From Hymenobacter gummosus (GTDB lineage: Bacteria; Bacteroidota; Bacteroidia; Cytophagales; Hymenobacteraceae), in NCBI RefSeq assembly GCF_003970915.1, contig NZ_RXOF01000003.1:310001-374000 (forward strand): DNA of 64,000 nucleotides, read 5' to 3'. The translations under genes were made by a program, and so were the position numbers. The notes under the pieces are model-generated. The model saw only the letters and a list, made by a program, of their open reading frames with translations, made no database searches and was not told where the DNA came from. This document shows positions 1 through 9,725 of this stretch, one piece after another (the first letter of the stretch is position 1; the number at the start of each line of letters is the position of its first letter).

Positions 1-2
1 TG

Positions 3-134
3 CCAACCAGCGTGGAGGACGTCATCAAGACCATGGCCGTGGTAGAGGCGGCGTACGCGTCGAGCGACGGGCAGGCGGGCACCCCGAACGCAACGGCGCC
101 CGCCGCCGCGGCAATTACCGGCGAAAAGCGGTAG
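3..134 (+). CDS. C-terminal end of a Gfo/Idh/MocA-like oxidoreductase (partial)
   Basis: Only the last 43 codons are present; the gene enters from the left edge and stops at TAG 132-134. The visible tail begins [20 protein letters not shown]. An amphipathic final helix of this kind, ending in a 'VEAAY' type motif, is usual at the C-terminus of Gfo/Idh/MocA NAD(P)-dependent sugar oxidoreductases. It is followed by a low-complexity Ala/Pro-rich end. The next gene on the same strand is a MaoC-type dehydratase, so both may belong to a sugar-acid catabolic group. The family call rests on a short tail and could be wrong. Confidence 0.45.
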   Translation, partial: PTSVEDVIKTMAVVEAAYASSDGQAGTPNATAPAAAAITGEKR

Positions 135-266
135 AGAGCAGGAGACTTGCCCGACTTTACGGCTGCATCTTACCCGCTCAACAACCTTTCAACCCCACTT
201 AGCAACTCCCTGCCAACCCGAGCCGGTAGCAGTTAAAGCGGCCCGCACCGCTTTGACTGCGCTGCG

Positions 267-312
267 TCATCAGGCTCCCCCTCTCCACGGGAGAGGGGGC
301 CGGGGGGTGAGG
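267..312. repeat. Family B palindromic repeat, single arm
   Basis: A self-complementary arm of the type CCCCCTCTCC..GGAGAGGGGG followed by CCGGGGGGTGAGG. It ends ten bases before the MaoC start codon, so it forms that gene's leader. The same arm occurs in inverted pairs at 18267-18462, 32759-32926 and 53656-53932. Confidence 0.8.
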
Positions 313-321
313 CCACTCCGC

Positions 322-768
322 ATGTACTTCAAATCCACCTTCTTCGAAGACTACACCCTTGGCGACAAGCGCGTGACGCTGGGCCGCACGCTCACCGAAA
401 CCGACTTCGTGGTCCACGCCGGGCACACGGGCGACTTTTTTCCCCACCACCTCGACGCGGAGTGGTGCAAAACCCAGCCCTTCGGCCAGCGCATTGCCCA
501 CGGCACCATGGTGTTCAGCATCGGCATCGGGCTGACGGCCTCGGAAATCAACCCCGAGGCCTTTTCCAAGGGCTACGACCGGCTGCGCTTCATCAAGCCC
601 GTGTTCATCGGCAACACCATCCGCTCGGAAGTCACGATTTCGGAGAAAACCGAGGGCAAGAAGCCGGGCTACGGCCAGGTGACCGAGCACGTGGAAATAT
701 TCAACGAGCAGGGCGAAGTGGTGCTGGCCTGCGACCATCTGCTGGTGGTGAAGCTGCGGCCGGTCTAA
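322..768 (+). CDS. MaoC-family dehydratase (hot-dog fold)
   Basis: This 148-residue protein matches a single hot-dog-fold MaoC/hydratase-2 domain. The motif region [18 protein letters not shown] followed by [14 protein letters not shown] carries the conserved Asp/His and the 'AHG' turn of (R)-specific hydratases. I place the start at ATG 322, giving MYFKSTFF. An upstream in-frame ATG at 253 would add 23 residues encoded almost wholly by an intergenic palindrome, which is implausible. There is no signal peptide, so it should act in the cytoplasm. Members act on acyl-CoA or on sugar-acid type substrates; the substrate here is unknown. It sits between a probable oxidoreductase end and a sugar permease. 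Confidence 0.8.
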   Translation: MYFKSTFFEDYTLGDKRVTLGRTLTETDFVVHAGHTGDFFPHHLDAEWCKTQPFGQRIAHGTMVFSIGIGLTASEINPEAFSKGYDRLRFIKPVFIGNTIRSEVTISEKTEGKKPGYGQVTEHVEIFNEQGEVVLACDHLLVVKLRPV

Positions 769-782
769 GCGCCTATTTGCCC

Positions 783-893
783 GTCATGTCGAGCGAAGCC
801 GAGACATCTCGCTCGATAGTAATTCCCTCGTTGAACTGTTGAGTTACTATCTGACGTCAGCACGCGAGATGTCTCGGCTTCGCTCGACATGAC
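783..893. repeat. Family A palindromic repeat pair
   Basis: Two inverted arms of about 30 bp start GTCATGTCGAGCGAAG and end with its complement. The inner part has a second inverted pair, GATAGTAA and TTACTATC. It fills the gap between the dehydratase and the fucP-like gene. It could fold into a long hairpin and end transcription; this was not tested. Confidence 0.85.
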
Positions 894-949
894 GGCCTGA
901 AGTCCGTTCCAAACCCAACTCTGCCCCCACTCAAACCCGCCCCTGCCCG

Positions 950-2254
950 ATGGCCCTTGCCCCCGCTCCCACCCCGCCGCCGGTTGCCACCGGCCCTGCC
1001 GCCAGCGCCCGCACCTACTTGCTCCCGTTCATCCTGGTGGTGGGCGTGTTTTTCCTCTGGGGCATGGCGCACAGCCTGGATTCCATCCTGATTCCGCACC
1101 TGCAGAAAGCCTGTCAGCTCAACAACCGGCAGTCGACGCTGGTGGATACAGCCGTGTTCCTGGCTTACTTCCTGATGGCCATTCCGGCCGGCGTGCTGCT
1201 CAAGCGCCTGGGCTACAAGACCACCATCATCCTGGGCCTCTTGGCCTTTGCGGGCGGGGCCTTCCTGTTCATTCCGGCCGCCGATGCCCGCTCCTACGGC
1301 CTGTTCCTGACGGCCCTGTTCATCATCGGCTGCGGGCTGACCACGCTGGAAACGGCCGCCAACCCCTACGCCGCCGTGCTCGGTCCGCCCGAAGGCAGCA
1401 CCAGCCGCCTGAACCTGGCCGCCTCGTTCAACGGGCTGGCCGTGTTCGTGGCCCCGATCATCGGCGCCAACATGATCCTCTCAGGTACGGAATACAGCAA
1501 GGCGCAGCTGGCGGCCATGCCCGCGGCCGAGCGCATTGCCTACCTCAACCACGAAGCCGCCGCCGTGAAGCTGCCCTACCTGGTGCTGGGCGCGGTGCTG
1601 GTGGCCGTGGCGGTGCTGTTCTTTTTCAGCCGGCTGCCCGAAGTGAAGGCCGCCGAAGCCGAGCCCTCGGAGGGCGGGGGGTTCTTCGCGGTGCTGCGGC
1701 ACCGGCACCTGGCCTGGGCCGTGGTAGCGCAGTTTTTCTATGTGGGGGCGCAGGTGTGCGTGACGAGCTTCTTTATCCGCATGGCCAAGCAGGGCGCGGG
1801 CGTGGATGAGAAAACGGCCGGTTACTACCTGGCCGTGTACGGGCTGCTGTTCATGCTCGGGCGCTTCGCCGGCACGGCCCTGCTCAAGTACGTGGCCTCG
1901 CAGCGGCTCTTGTCGATTTACGCCGTCGTGGCCGTGGCCTTGTGCGCGGTGGCCGTGTTCGGCGACGGAGCCTACGTCATCTACGCGCTGGGCGGCATCG
2001 GCTTTTTCATGAGCATCATGTTCCCGACCATCTTCGCCCTAGGCCTGGTCGGCCTCGGCGACGACACCAAGCCGGCGTCTTCGTGGCTGGTCATGTCCAT
2101 CGTGGGTGGGGCCATCATGCCCTACCTCATGGGCACGCTCATCGATATGCGCGGCGACAATATCCAGATCGGCTACCTCATCCCGCTGGGCTGTTTCCTG
2201 GTGATTCTGCTGTTCGGCCAGTACGGCTACCGCATCCGCCACAAGCTGGTGTGA
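950..2254 (+). CDS. fucP: FucP-type sugar:H+ symporter (MFS)
   Basis: A 434-residue membrane protein with about twelve hydrophobic segments. The start of TM1, LLPFILVVGVFFLWGMAHSL, followed by 'LIPHLQKA', is characteristic of the FucP branch of the major facilitator superfamily. So are the 'ETAANPYAAVLGP' and 'RLNLAASFNG' motifs. It imports a sugar with a proton across the inner membrane. FucP members carry L-fucose, but related proteins carry L-galactose, arabinose, glucose or galactose, so the substrate here is inferred only from family and context. RG-II contains both L-fucose and L-galactose. It is transcribed with the downstream GH106 gene unless the repeat at 2276-2397 ends transcription. 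Confidence 0.85.
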   Translation: MALAPAPTPPPVATGPAASARTYLLPFILVVGVFFLWGMAHSLDSILIPHLQKACQLNNRQSTLVDTAVFLAYFLMAIPAGVLLKRLGYKTTIILGLLAFAGGAFLFIPAADARSYGLFLTALFIIGCGLTTLETAANPYAAVLGPPEGSTSRLNLAASFNGLAVFVAPIIGANMILSGTEYSKAQLAAMPAAERIAYLNHEAAAVKLPYLVLGAVLVAVAVLFFFSRLPEVKAAEAEPSEGGGFFAVLRHRHLAWAVVAQFFYVGAQVCVTSFFIRMAKQGAGVDEKTAGYYLAVYGLLFMLGRFAGTALLKYVASQRLLSIYAVVAVALCAVAVFGDGAYVIYALGGIGFFMSIMFPTIFALGLVGLGDDTKPASSWLVMSIVGGAIMPYLMGTLIDMRGDNIQIGYLIPLGCFLVILLFGQYGYRIRHKLV

Positions 2255-2275
2255 TACAGCCTGCATTCATTTCGA

Positions 2276-2397
2276 ACGTCATGCTGAGCCTGCCGAAGCA
2301 TCTCTACCGCTTCGCCAGATAGTAAAATTCTCAGCCAGGTAATCTGAACCGAGCCCAACGAAGCGGTAGAGATGCTTCGACAAGCTCAGCATGACGT
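2276..2397. repeat. Family A palindromic repeat pair (variant)
   Basis: Inverted arms of about 38 bp: ACGTCATGCTGAGCC..GAAGCATCTCTACCGCTTCG and its near complement. An inner 'GATAGTAA' is present. It fills the gap between the fucP-like gene and GH106. Confidence 0.85.
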
Positions 2398-2420
2398 GCT
2401 AGCAAAACGCATACAAAACC

Positions 2421-5400
2421 ATGCTCCACCGGCGCACTCTTCCCCTGTCCCTGCTGACCCTGGCGCTGCCCGCCCTGAGCTGGCTGCTGCCGGTACCGGC
2501 CTGGGCGCAGTCCGGGGCGCCGCCTACCGCGGCAAACTTGCAGGCCGCTTTCCAGAACTCACCCGACGCGGCCAAGCCCTGGGTGTTCTGGTACTGGATG
2601 AACGCGGCCGTGACGCCCGAAGGCATTACGGCCGACCTGGAAGCCATGCGGCAGGCCGGTATCGGCGGGGCCTACCTGATGCCCATCCGGGGCGCCGACG
2701 ACAAGCCGCTCGTCACGCCGCCGGCTGAGCAACTCTCGCCCCGCTGGTGGCAGATGGTGCGCCACGCCATGGCGGAAGCCGACCGCCTGGGCCTGAAGCT
2801 GGCCATGCACGTCAGCGACGGATTCGCCCTGGCCGGCGGGCCCTGGATTACGCCCGAGCTGGCCATGCAGAAGGTGGTGTTCAGCGAAACCCGGCTGACC
2901 GGCGGCCGCAAGCAAAGCATCCAGCTGCCGCAGCCGGCGGCGGTGAAGGGCTACTACCGCGACATTGCCGTGTACGCCTACCCCACGCCCACCGGCGGCG
3001 GGGTATCGACCTACACCACCAAGCCCACCGTAACGAGCAGCGCCAAGGAGGGCAAGCCCGAGCGGCTGACCGTGGCCGGCAACAAGGACGGCTTCAAGCT
3101 CACCGAGCCGGGCTGGATTCAGTACGCTTTCGACAAGCCCTTCACGGCCCGCTCGCTGCGCATCCGCTCCAACGGCTATAACTACCAGGCCAACCGCCTC
3201 ATCATCGAAGCCAGCCAGGATGGGCAGACTTTCCGGCCCGTGCTGCGCCTGACACCGCCGCGCAGCGGCTGGCAGGACAGCAGCGCCGTCACGCACGCGC
3301 TGCCGACCACCACGGCCCGGTTTTTCCGCTTCCGCTACGACCCGGCCGGCTCCGAGCCGGGCGGCGAAGACCTGGACGCGGCCAAGTGGAAACCCTCGCT
3401 GAAGGTGTCGGAAATCCGGCTGTCGGCGGAGGCGCGCATCAACCAGTACGAGGGCAAAAACGGGGAAGTCTGGCGCGTGAGTCCGCGCAGCACCGCCCGG
3501 CAGTTGCCCGACTCCTTGTGCGTGCCGCTGGGCAAAGTGCTCAACCTTACCGACAAGCTGGGTGCCGACGGCCGCCTGAGCTGGACGCCCCCGACCGGGC
3601 GCTGGACTATCCTGCGCGTGGGCCACACCGCCACCGGCTACACCAACTACACCGGCGGCGGGGCCCTGGGCCTGGAGTGCGACAAGTTCAACCCCGTGGC
3701 CGTGCAGCTGCAGTTCGACAGCTGGTTCGGCGAGGCCCTGCGCCAGGGCGGCCCCGAATTGGCCGGCCGGGTGCTCAAAACCCTGCACGTCGACAGCTGG
3801 GAGTGCGGCTCCCAGAACTGGTCCCAGAACTTTGCGGCCGAATTCCAGCAGCGCCGGGGTTACGACCTGCTGCCCTACCTGCCGGTGCTGGCCGGCGTGC
3901 CCCTGCAGAGCGCCGAGGTGTCGGAACGCGTCCTGTTCGACGTGCGCCAGACCATTGCCGAGCTGGTCAATGACAAGTTTTACGTGACGCTGGCGGCCGC
4001 CGCCAAGGCCAAGGGCGTGAGCTTTTCGGCCGAAGCCATTGCCCCCACCATGGTCAGCGACGGGCTGCTGCACTACCAGCACGTGGATGCGCCGATGGGC
4101 GAGTTCTGGCTGCGCAGCCCCACCCACGACAAGCCCAACGACATGCTCGACGCCGTGTCGGGCGCGCACATTTACGGCAAGCAGGTGGTGCAGGCCGAGT
4201 CGTTTACCGAGCTGCGCATGGCCTGGGACGAGCACCCGGCCATGCTCAAAGCGGTGCAGGACCGCAACTACGCGCTGGGCGTCAACCGGCTGGTCTACCA
4301 CGTCTTCGCCCACAACCCCTGGCTGGACCGCCAGCCGGGCATGACGCTCAACGGCGTGGGCCTGTACTTCCAGCGCGACCAGACCTGGTGGCGCCCCGGC
4401 CGCGCCTGGGTTGACTACGCCCGCCGCTGCCAGGCGCTGCTGCAGCTCGGCCGCCCGGTGGTCGATGTAGCGGTGTTCATCGGCGAGGAAACCCCGCGCC
4501 GCGCCGTGCTGCCCGAGCGCCTGACGGCCACTTTGCCCGGCATTTTTGGCCCCGCGAAGGTGCGTAGCGAGCAAAAGCGCCTGGCCAACGCCGGCGTGCC
4601 CATGCGCGAAATGCCCGAGAAAGTATCGGCCACGGCCGGCAGCTTCACCGCCGACATGCTGGTGGACCCGCTCCACGGCTACGCCTACGACTCGTTCAAC
4701 CCCGACGCGCTGCTGCGCCTGGCCCGGGTGCGCAACGGCCGCATCGAGCTGCCCGGCGGGGCCAGCTACGGCCTGCTCGTCGTGCCCGGCGCCACCTCGC
4801 TCTGGCCCGACAGCACCTCCATGACGCCGGCAGTGGCCCGGAAGCTGCGGGAGCTGGTGCAGGCCGGCGCCACCGTGCTGCTCGACCGGCAGCCCGCCCG
4901 CTCCCCGGAGCTACGCAACTTCCCGCAGGCCGACCAGCAGGTGCAGCAGCTGACCGCCCAGCTTACCAGTGCAAGCGGCGCCCAGGCTTCCGCCTCGTCT
5001 GGCGCCCCTTCGGCGGTTGCGGCAACGAAACCGGGAACGGAGGCGCCCGGTCACCTGCTACGCGGCCCCTATACCGTCGACTCCTTCGAGCCGCTGGGCC
5101 TGCCGCGCGACGTGACGGCCCACTACGCCAGCGGGCAGCGCGCCCGCGGCCTGGCCTGGACGCACCGCACCGCCGAGCAGTTCGACCTCTACTTCATTTC
5201 CAACCAGCTCGACTCGGTGCAGACCGTGGAGCTGTCGTTGCGCGTGGCGGGGCGGCAGCCGGAGCTGTGGGACGCGGTAACCAGCGAAATCCGGCCGGCG
5301 CAGGACTGGACGCAGGAAAACGGCCGCACCCGCCTGCCGCTGCGCCTCGAACCCAGTGGCTCGCTGTTCGTCGTATTCCGCCAGCCGACCGCGCAGACAA

Positions 5401-5948
5401 CGGTGCACAGCGGCCCGAACTGGCTGACCACCGCGCCTGCGCAGCCGCTCGGCGGCCCCTGGCAGGTGCAGTTCGATACTAAAGCCGGCGGCCCGGCCCA
5501 GCCCGTTCCGTTCCCGCAGCTGACCGACTGGAGCAAGCACGCTGACGCGGCCATCCGCCACTACTCCGGCACCGCTGACTACACCCAGAGCTTCCGCTAC
5601 AGGGCGAAAAAACGGCCCGGCCAGCGCGTGTACCTCGAACTCGGGCAGGTAAACAACCTCGCGGAAGTCGAGCTGAACGGCCAGCCTGTCGGCACGGCCT
5701 GGACCGCCCCCTACCGCCTCGACATCACCGCCGCTGTGCGCAAGGGCGACAACCAGCTGCGCATCCGCGTGACCAACACCTGGGCCAACCGCCTCATCGG
5801 CGACGCCGCTTTGCCCTTGGAGCAGCGCCGTACCAGCCTCACCACGGCCCCCGCCCCGGCTGCCACCAAGGCGCTGTTGCCGGCCGGGCTGCTCGGGCCG
5901 GTGGTCATCAGCACGGCTACTGAAACTGATTCAAAGACCTCAAAATAG
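2421..5948 (+). CDS. GH106 alpha-L-rhamnosidase
   Basis: A 1175-residue secreted enzyme with an N-terminal signal peptide ending near 'VPAWAQS'. The opening PWVFWYWMNAAVTPEGITAD and 'GGAYLMPIRG' are hallmark GH106 sequences. The catalytic barrel has acidic residues in HVDSWECG (Glu461) and in QAESFTELRMAW (Glu593). The C-terminal region, about residues 1065-1140, is a GH2-like jelly roll containing 'ELNGQPVGTAW'. Length is typical of the family. GH106 enzymes release alpha-L-rhamnose from pectin, including RG-II in Bacteroides. A low-complexity Ala/Ser stretch near residues 850-875 probably links domains. It is the first large enzyme of the plus-strand arm, followed by GH127. Confidence 0.92.
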   Translation: MLHRRTLPLSLLTLALPALSWLLPVPAWAQSGAPPTAANLQAAFQNSPDAAKPWVFWYWMNAAVTPEGITADLEAMRQAGIGGAYLMPIRGADDKPLVTPPAEQLSPRWWQMVRHAMAEADRLGLKLAMHVSDGFALAGGPWITPELAMQKVVFSETRLTGGRKQSIQLPQPAAVKGYYRDIAVYAYPTPTGGGVSTYTTKPTVTSSAKEGKPERLTVAGNKDGFKLTEPGWIQYAFDKPFTARSLRIRSNGYNYQANRLIIEASQDGQTFRPVLRLTPPRSGWQDSSAVTHALPTTTARFFRFRYDPAGSEPGGEDLDAAKWKPSLKVSEIRLSAEARINQYEGKNGEVWRVSPRSTARQLPDSLCVPLGKVLNLTDKLGADGRLSWTPPTGRWTILRVGHTATGYTNYTGGGALGLECDKFNPVAVQLQFDSWFGEALRQGGPELAGRVLKTLHVDSWECGSQNWSQNFAAEFQQRRGYDLLPYLPVLAGVPLQSAEVSERVLFDVRQTIAELVNDKFYVTLAAAAKAKGVSFSAEAIAPTMVSDGLLHYQHVDAPMGEFWLRSPTHDKPNDMLDAVSGAHIYGKQVVQAESFTELRMAWDEHPAMLKAVQDRNYALGVNRLVYHVFAHNPWLDRQPGMTLNGVGLYFQRDQTWWRPGRAWVDYARRCQALLQLGRPVVDVAVFIGEETPRRAVLPERLTATLPGIFGPAKVRSEQKRLANAGVPMREMPEKVSATAGSFTADMLVDPLHGYAYDSFNPDALLRLARVRNGRIELPGGASYGLLVVPGATSLWPDSTSMTPAVARKLRELVQAGATVLLDRQPARSPELRNFPQADQQVQQLTAQLTSASGAQASASSGAPSAVAATKPGTEAPGHLLRGPYTVDSFEPLGLPRDVTAHYASGQRARGLAWTHRTAEQFDLYFISNQLDSVQTVELSLRVAGRQPELWDAVTSEIRPAQDWTQENGRTRLPLRLEPSGSLFVVFRQPTAQTTVHSGPNWLTTAPAQPLGGPWQVQFDTKAGGPAQPVPFPQLTDWSKHADAAIRHYSGTADYTQSFRYRAKKRPGQRVYLELGQVNNLAEVELNGQPVGTAWTAPYRLDITAAVRKGDNQLRIRVTNTWANRLIGDAALPLEQRRTSLTTAPAPAATKALLPAGLLGPVVISTATETDSKTSK

Positions 5949-5950
5949 AA

Positions 5951-6040
5951 CGTCGTGCAGAGCGCAGCGAAGCATCTCGCCGGATAGTAATTTCTACCTG
6001 GCATCAGCACGCGAGATGCTTCGCTGCGCTCTGCATGACG
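5951..6040. repeat. Family A palindromic repeat pair (variant)
   Basis: Arms of about 28 bp begin CGTCGTGCAGAGCGCAGCG and return in inverted form. The loop contains GATAGTAATTTC. It lies three bases after the GH106 stop and 23 bases before the GH127 start. Confidence 0.85.
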
Positions 6041-6063
6041 ACTTGGTTTTCTCCGCAAACGCC

Positions 6064-8118
6064 ATGAATTTCCCCACCCATAAGCTTCTCACCGCCGCCC
6101 TGCTCACCGGCCTGGCCGTGGCCGCCCGCCCGGCGGCGGCCCAGGACAAAGGCCTTGTCAATACCACCGCCAGCAAGCACGCCCGGCTCAGCGCGGTGGA
6201 CCTGGGCGGCGTGCAGTGGCAGCCCCAAGGCTTCTGGGGGGAGCGGTTTCAGGTCTGCCGCGAGTCCATGATTCCGACCATGTGGGCCCTGTACCACGAC
6301 CCGGTGCGCAACCACGCCTTCCGCAACTTTGAAATTGCGGCCGGCCTGGAGAAAGGCACGCACATGGGCCCCTCCTTCCATGACGGCGACTTTTACAAGC
6401 TGCTGGAATCGGTGGCGGCTACCTACGCCCAGACCAAGGACCCGAAGCTCGACCAGATGATGGACGAGGCCATCCGCGTCATTGCCAAGTGCCAGCGGCC
6501 CGACGGCTACCTGAACACCCAGGCCACCATTGCGGCCATCAATACGGGCCAGAGCACCGCGTTTCAGAACCGGCTGAACTTCGAGAGCTACAACCTGGGC
6601 CACCTGATGACGGCCGCCTGCGTGCACTACCGCGCCACCGGCAAGACCTCGATGCTGGACCTGGCGAAGAAGGCCACCGACTACCTCTACGCCTTTTACA
6701 AACGCTCCTCCCCCGAGCTGGCGCGCAACGCCATCTGCCCCTCGCACTACATGGGCGTGGTGGAAATGTACCGCACCACCAAAAACCCGCGCTACCTGGA
6801 GCTGGCCCGGCAGCTGATTGACATCCGCGGGCTGGCCGGCGACATCGGCACCGACGACAACCAGGACCGCCTGCCCTTCCGGCAGATGCAAAAGGCCGGC
6901 GGCCACGCCGTGCGCGCCAACTACCTCTTCGCCGGGGTGGCCGACGTGTACGCCGAAACCGGCGACGCCACCCTGCTCACGACCCTCAACAAGATGTGGG
7001 ACGACGTGACCCAGCACAAAATGTACGTGACGGGCGCCTGCGGGGCTTTGTACGACGGCGTGTCGCCCGACGGCACGGCCTACAAGCCCGACACGGTGCA
7101 GAAAATCCACCAGGCCTACGGCCGCGACTACCAGCTGCCCAACCACACCGCCCACGGCGAAACCTGCGCCAACATCGGCAACGTGCTCTGGAACTGGCGC
7201 ATGCTGCAGCTCACCGGCGACGCCAAGTACGCCGACGTGCTGGAAACCGCCCTCTACAACAGCGTGCTCAGCGGCATCAGCCTCGACGGCAAGAAGTTTC
7301 TCTACACCAACCCCCTGGCCTACTCCGACGCGCTGCCCTTCCACCAGCGTTGGAGCAAAGACCGCGTCGACTACATCAGCCTCTCCAACTGCTGCCCGCC
7401 CAACGTGGTGCGCACCGTGGCCGAAGTGGGCAACTACGCCTATAGCGTGTCTGACAAAGGACTGTGGCTGAACCTCTATGGCGCCAACGACCTGACCACC
7501 AAGCTCAAAGACGGCGCGGCCGTCAAGCTCCGGCAAACCACCAACTACCCTTGGGACGGCGCGGTGCAGCTAATGATCCAGGAAGCCCCGGCCGCGGCGT
7601 TTTCCGTGTTTCTGCGCGTGCCGGGCTGGGCCGAGGGCGCGAAGGTGCTGGTCAACGGCAAAGCGCAGCAAGTGGCCCTGACGCCCGGCAGCTACGCCGA
7701 AATCAACCGCAGCTGGAAAGCCGGCGACCAAGTGGAGCTGCAGCTGCCCATGCCGGCGCAGCTGGTAGAGGCCAATCCGCTGGTGGAAGAAACCCGCAAC
7801 CAGGTAGCCGTGAAGCGCGGCCCCATCGTGTACTGCCTCGAAACCAAGGACTTTCCAGCGGGCCAGCCGCTCTCGGCCCTCACCATCCCGGCCGGTACCA
7901 AGCTCACGCCCAAACCCATTACCATCGAGGGCAGCCGGGTGATGAGCCTGACCGGCAAGGGGCTGCTGAGCGCCGAGGGAAAATGGTCGGGCAGCCAGCT
8001 CTACCGCCCGGTATCGGCGCGCAAGCCCACTGCCGTGCCGCTGACGCTGGTGCCCTACTACGCCTGGGGCAACCGCGGCCACGCCGACATGGAAGTGTGG
8101 ATTCCGCTGAGCCGGTAA
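6064..8118 (+). CDS. GH127/GH146-type beta-L-arabinofuranosidase
   Basis: A 684-residue exported protein with a signal peptide ending around 'ARPAAAQD'. I chose ATG 6064; an upstream ATG at 6016 lies inside a palindromic repeat. It has the (alpha/alpha)6 barrel signature of the former DUF1680 family: 'GFWGERFQVCRESMIP', 'DGYLNTQ' and 'HGETCANIGNVLWNWRM'. The zinc and catalytic set of GH127 is visible as Glu366-x-Cys368 plus Cys443-Cys444 in SNCCPPN. In the family one Cys acts as the nucleophile. Substrates are beta-L-arabinofuranosides, present in RG-II side chains. GH146 has the same motif set, so the subfamily is not certain. Confidence 0.88.
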   Translation: MNFPTHKLLTAALLTGLAVAARPAAAQDKGLVNTTASKHARLSAVDLGGVQWQPQGFWGERFQVCRESMIPTMWALYHDPVRNHAFRNFEIAAGLEKGTHMGPSFHDGDFYKLLESVAATYAQTKDPKLDQMMDEAIRVIAKCQRPDGYLNTQATIAAINTGQSTAFQNRLNFESYNLGHLMTAACVHYRATGKTSMLDLAKKATDYLYAFYKRSSPELARNAICPSHYMGVVEMYRTTKNPRYLELARQLIDIRGLAGDIGTDDNQDRLPFRQMQKAGGHAVRANYLFAGVADVYAETGDATLLTTLNKMWDDVTQHKMYVTGACGALYDGVSPDGTAYKPDTVQKIHQAYGRDYQLPNHTAHGETCANIGNVLWNWRMLQLTGDAKYADVLETALYNSVLSGISLDGKKFLYTNPLAYSDALPFHQRWSKDRVDYISLSNCCPPNVVRTVAEVGNYAYSVSDKGLWLNLYGANDLTTKLKDGAAVKLRQTTNYPWDGAVQLMIQEAPAAAFSVFLRVPGWAEGAKVLVNGKAQQVALTPGSYAEINRSWKAGDQVELQLPMPAQLVEANPLVEETRNQVAVKRGPIVYCLETKDFPAGQPLSALTIPAGTKLTPKPITIEGSRVMSLTGKGLLSAEGKWSGSQLYRPVSARKPTAVPLTLVPYYAWGNRGHADMEVWIPLSR

Positions 8119-8141
8119 CGTCTACAGTTAGAGCTAGAATT

Positions 8142-8267
8142 AGCTCCCCTCCTCAGATGAGGAGGGGTTGGGGGTGGTTGATCCGCCATCCGAACATCAT
8201 CTAATTCTAAATTTTAGCCCTAACCTTTCAACCACCCCCGACCCCTCCTCATCTGAGGAGGGGAGCT
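8142..8267. repeat. Family C palindromic repeat pair
   Basis: Two perfectly inverted 40-bp arms at 8142-8181 and 8228-8267. Each arm is itself a palindrome (CCCCTCCTCAGATGAGGAGG) followed by GGTTGGGGGTGGTTGA. Lies between GH127 and the esterase. Confidence 0.9.
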
Positions 8268-8288
8268 ATTCTTAGCTCCCTTTCCTGC

Positions 8289-9725
8289 ATGAACACCCGA
8301 CCCTTCCTGCTTTCCGCCGCCCTGCTGCTGGCCCCGCTGCTGCTGCGGGCCGAGCTGCGCCTGCCGTCCATCTTCACCGACAACATGATTTTCCAGCAGC
8401 AGGCCGAGTGCGCCGTCTGGGGCTGGGCCCGGCCGGGCAGCAAAATTACCGTGGCGCCCTCCTGGGCCAAGCAGAAGTACCAGGTCCAGGCCGACGACAA
8501 GGGCCGCTGGAAGCTGCGGGTGAAGACCCCGGCGGCCGGCGGCCCTTATACGCTCAGCGTCAGCGGCGACGACAAGCCGGTGACCCTGCAGAACGTGCTG
8601 GTGGGTGAGGTCTGGATCTGCGGGGGGCAGTCGAACATGGAAATGCCGATGAAGGGCTTCAAGGGTCAGCCCATTCTGGGCTCCAACGAGGCCATTCTGC
8701 ATTCGGCCAATCCTAATATCCGCCTCTACAACGTGCCGCGCTCCTCCCGCACCGCGCCCAAGGACAACAGCAAGCCTTTCGCCTGGAAGGTAGCCGAGCC
8801 CGAGGCCGTATCGAACTTCAGCGCTACGGCGTACTTTTTCGGGCGGCTGTTGCAAGAGCAGTTGCACGTGCCGGTGGGCCTGATCAACTGCAGCTACGGC
8901 GGCTCCACTATCGAGGCGTGGATGAGCGAAGAAACCCTGCGGCAGTTTGCGGGCGTGACGATTCCGCCCCGAACCGACTCCATCAAGGTGGTGAACCGCA
9001 CGCCCACCACGCTCTACAACGGCATGCTGCACCCGGTGGCCGGTTACGGCATCCGCGGGGCCTTATGGTACCAGGGCGAGTCGAACTACGAGCACCCCGA
9101 CGAGTACCCGGACCGGCTGCAGGCGCTGGTGAAGCAGTGGCGCGCCGAATGGGGCCAGGGCGAGTTTCCGTTCTACTACGCCCAGATTGCGCCCTACAAC
9201 TACGCCCAGCTGCCGCCCTACAACAAGGGCGGCAAGTTCAACTCGGCCTTTATCCGCGACGCCCAGCGCAAGGCGGAAAGCCAGATTCCGAACGCGGCCA
9301 TGGCGGTGCTGCTCGACGTGGGCGAGGAAGCCGGCATCCACCCCATGCGCAAGGAGCCCGGCGGGCAACGGCTGGCCTTGCTGGCCCTGCAGAAAACCTA
9401 CGGCCGCAAGGGCTTCGGGGCGGTGAGCCCGGCGTATGAGTCGCTGGAAATCAAGGAAGGCACGGCCGTGGTCCGGTTCCGCGACGCACCCAACGGCATG
9501 ACCAGCTTCGGCGAGGCGCTGACGGGCTTCGAGGTGGCCGGCGCTGATCAGCGGTGGTACCCGGCCAAAGCCAGCATCGACGGCAGCGTGGTGAAGGTGT
9601 CGGCTGAGCAGGTGAAGCAGCCGGTGGCGGTGCGCTACGCGTTCCAGGATTTTACCCGCGCCACCCTGTTCAGCACCGAGGGTTTGCCGGTGTCGTCGTT
9701 CCGCACTGACGATTGGGCGCAATGA
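8289..9725 (+). CDS. SGNH-fold carbohydrate acetylesterase (sialate O-acetylesterase family)
   Basis: A 478-residue secreted protein with a signal peptide ending near 'LLLRAEL'. The nucleophile motif GGQSNMEMP has Ser115. The WYQGESNYEHPDEY block (Glu264) and the C-terminal GIHP with His351 complete the SASA/SGNH pattern. Family members remove O-acetyl groups from sugars. In a pectin locus the likely substrates are acetylated galacturonic acid or acetylated RG-II side-chain sugars. Its stop codon overlaps the next start as ATGA (9722-9725), so the two proteins are probably translationally coupled and may act together. Confidence 0.85.
   Translation: MNTRPFLLSAALLLAPLLLRAELRLPSIFTDNMIFQQQAECAVWGWARPGSKITVAPSWAKQKYQVQADDKGRWKLRVKTPAAGGPYTLSVSGDDKPVTLQNVLVGEVWICGGQSNMEMPMKGFKGQPILGSNEAILHSANPNIRLYNVPRSSRTAPKDNSKPFAWKVAEPEAVSNFSATAYFFGRLLQEQLHVPVGLINCSYGGSTIEAWMSEETLRQFAGVTIPPRTDSIKVVNRTPTTLYNGMLHPVAGYGIRGALWYQGESNYEHPDEYPDRLQALVKQWRAEWGQGEFPFYYAQIAPYNYAQLPPYNKGGKFNSAFIRDAQRKAESQIPNAAMAVLLDVGEEAGIHPMRKEPGGQRLALLALQKTYGRKGFGAVSPAYESLEIKEGTAVVRFRDAPNGMTSFGEALTGFEVAGADQRWYPAKASIDGSVVKVSAEQVKQPVAVRYAFQDFTRATLFSTEGLPVSSFRTDDWAQ

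Noticed and set aside
783-893. Repeats considered as CRISPR
   Set aside because: Arms are inverted, not direct, spacing is irregular, and there are no cas genes.
2559-4676. Long open frame on the minus strand across the GH106 gene (705 codons)
   Set aside because: It is antisense to a clear GH106 enzyme, has His/Gly/Val-rich composition typical of high-GC antisense frames, and no family motif.
8142-8267. Inverted repeats considered as insertion-sequence ends
   Set aside because: The enclosed spacers are under 200 bases, lack a transposase frame, and show no target-site duplication that I could see.
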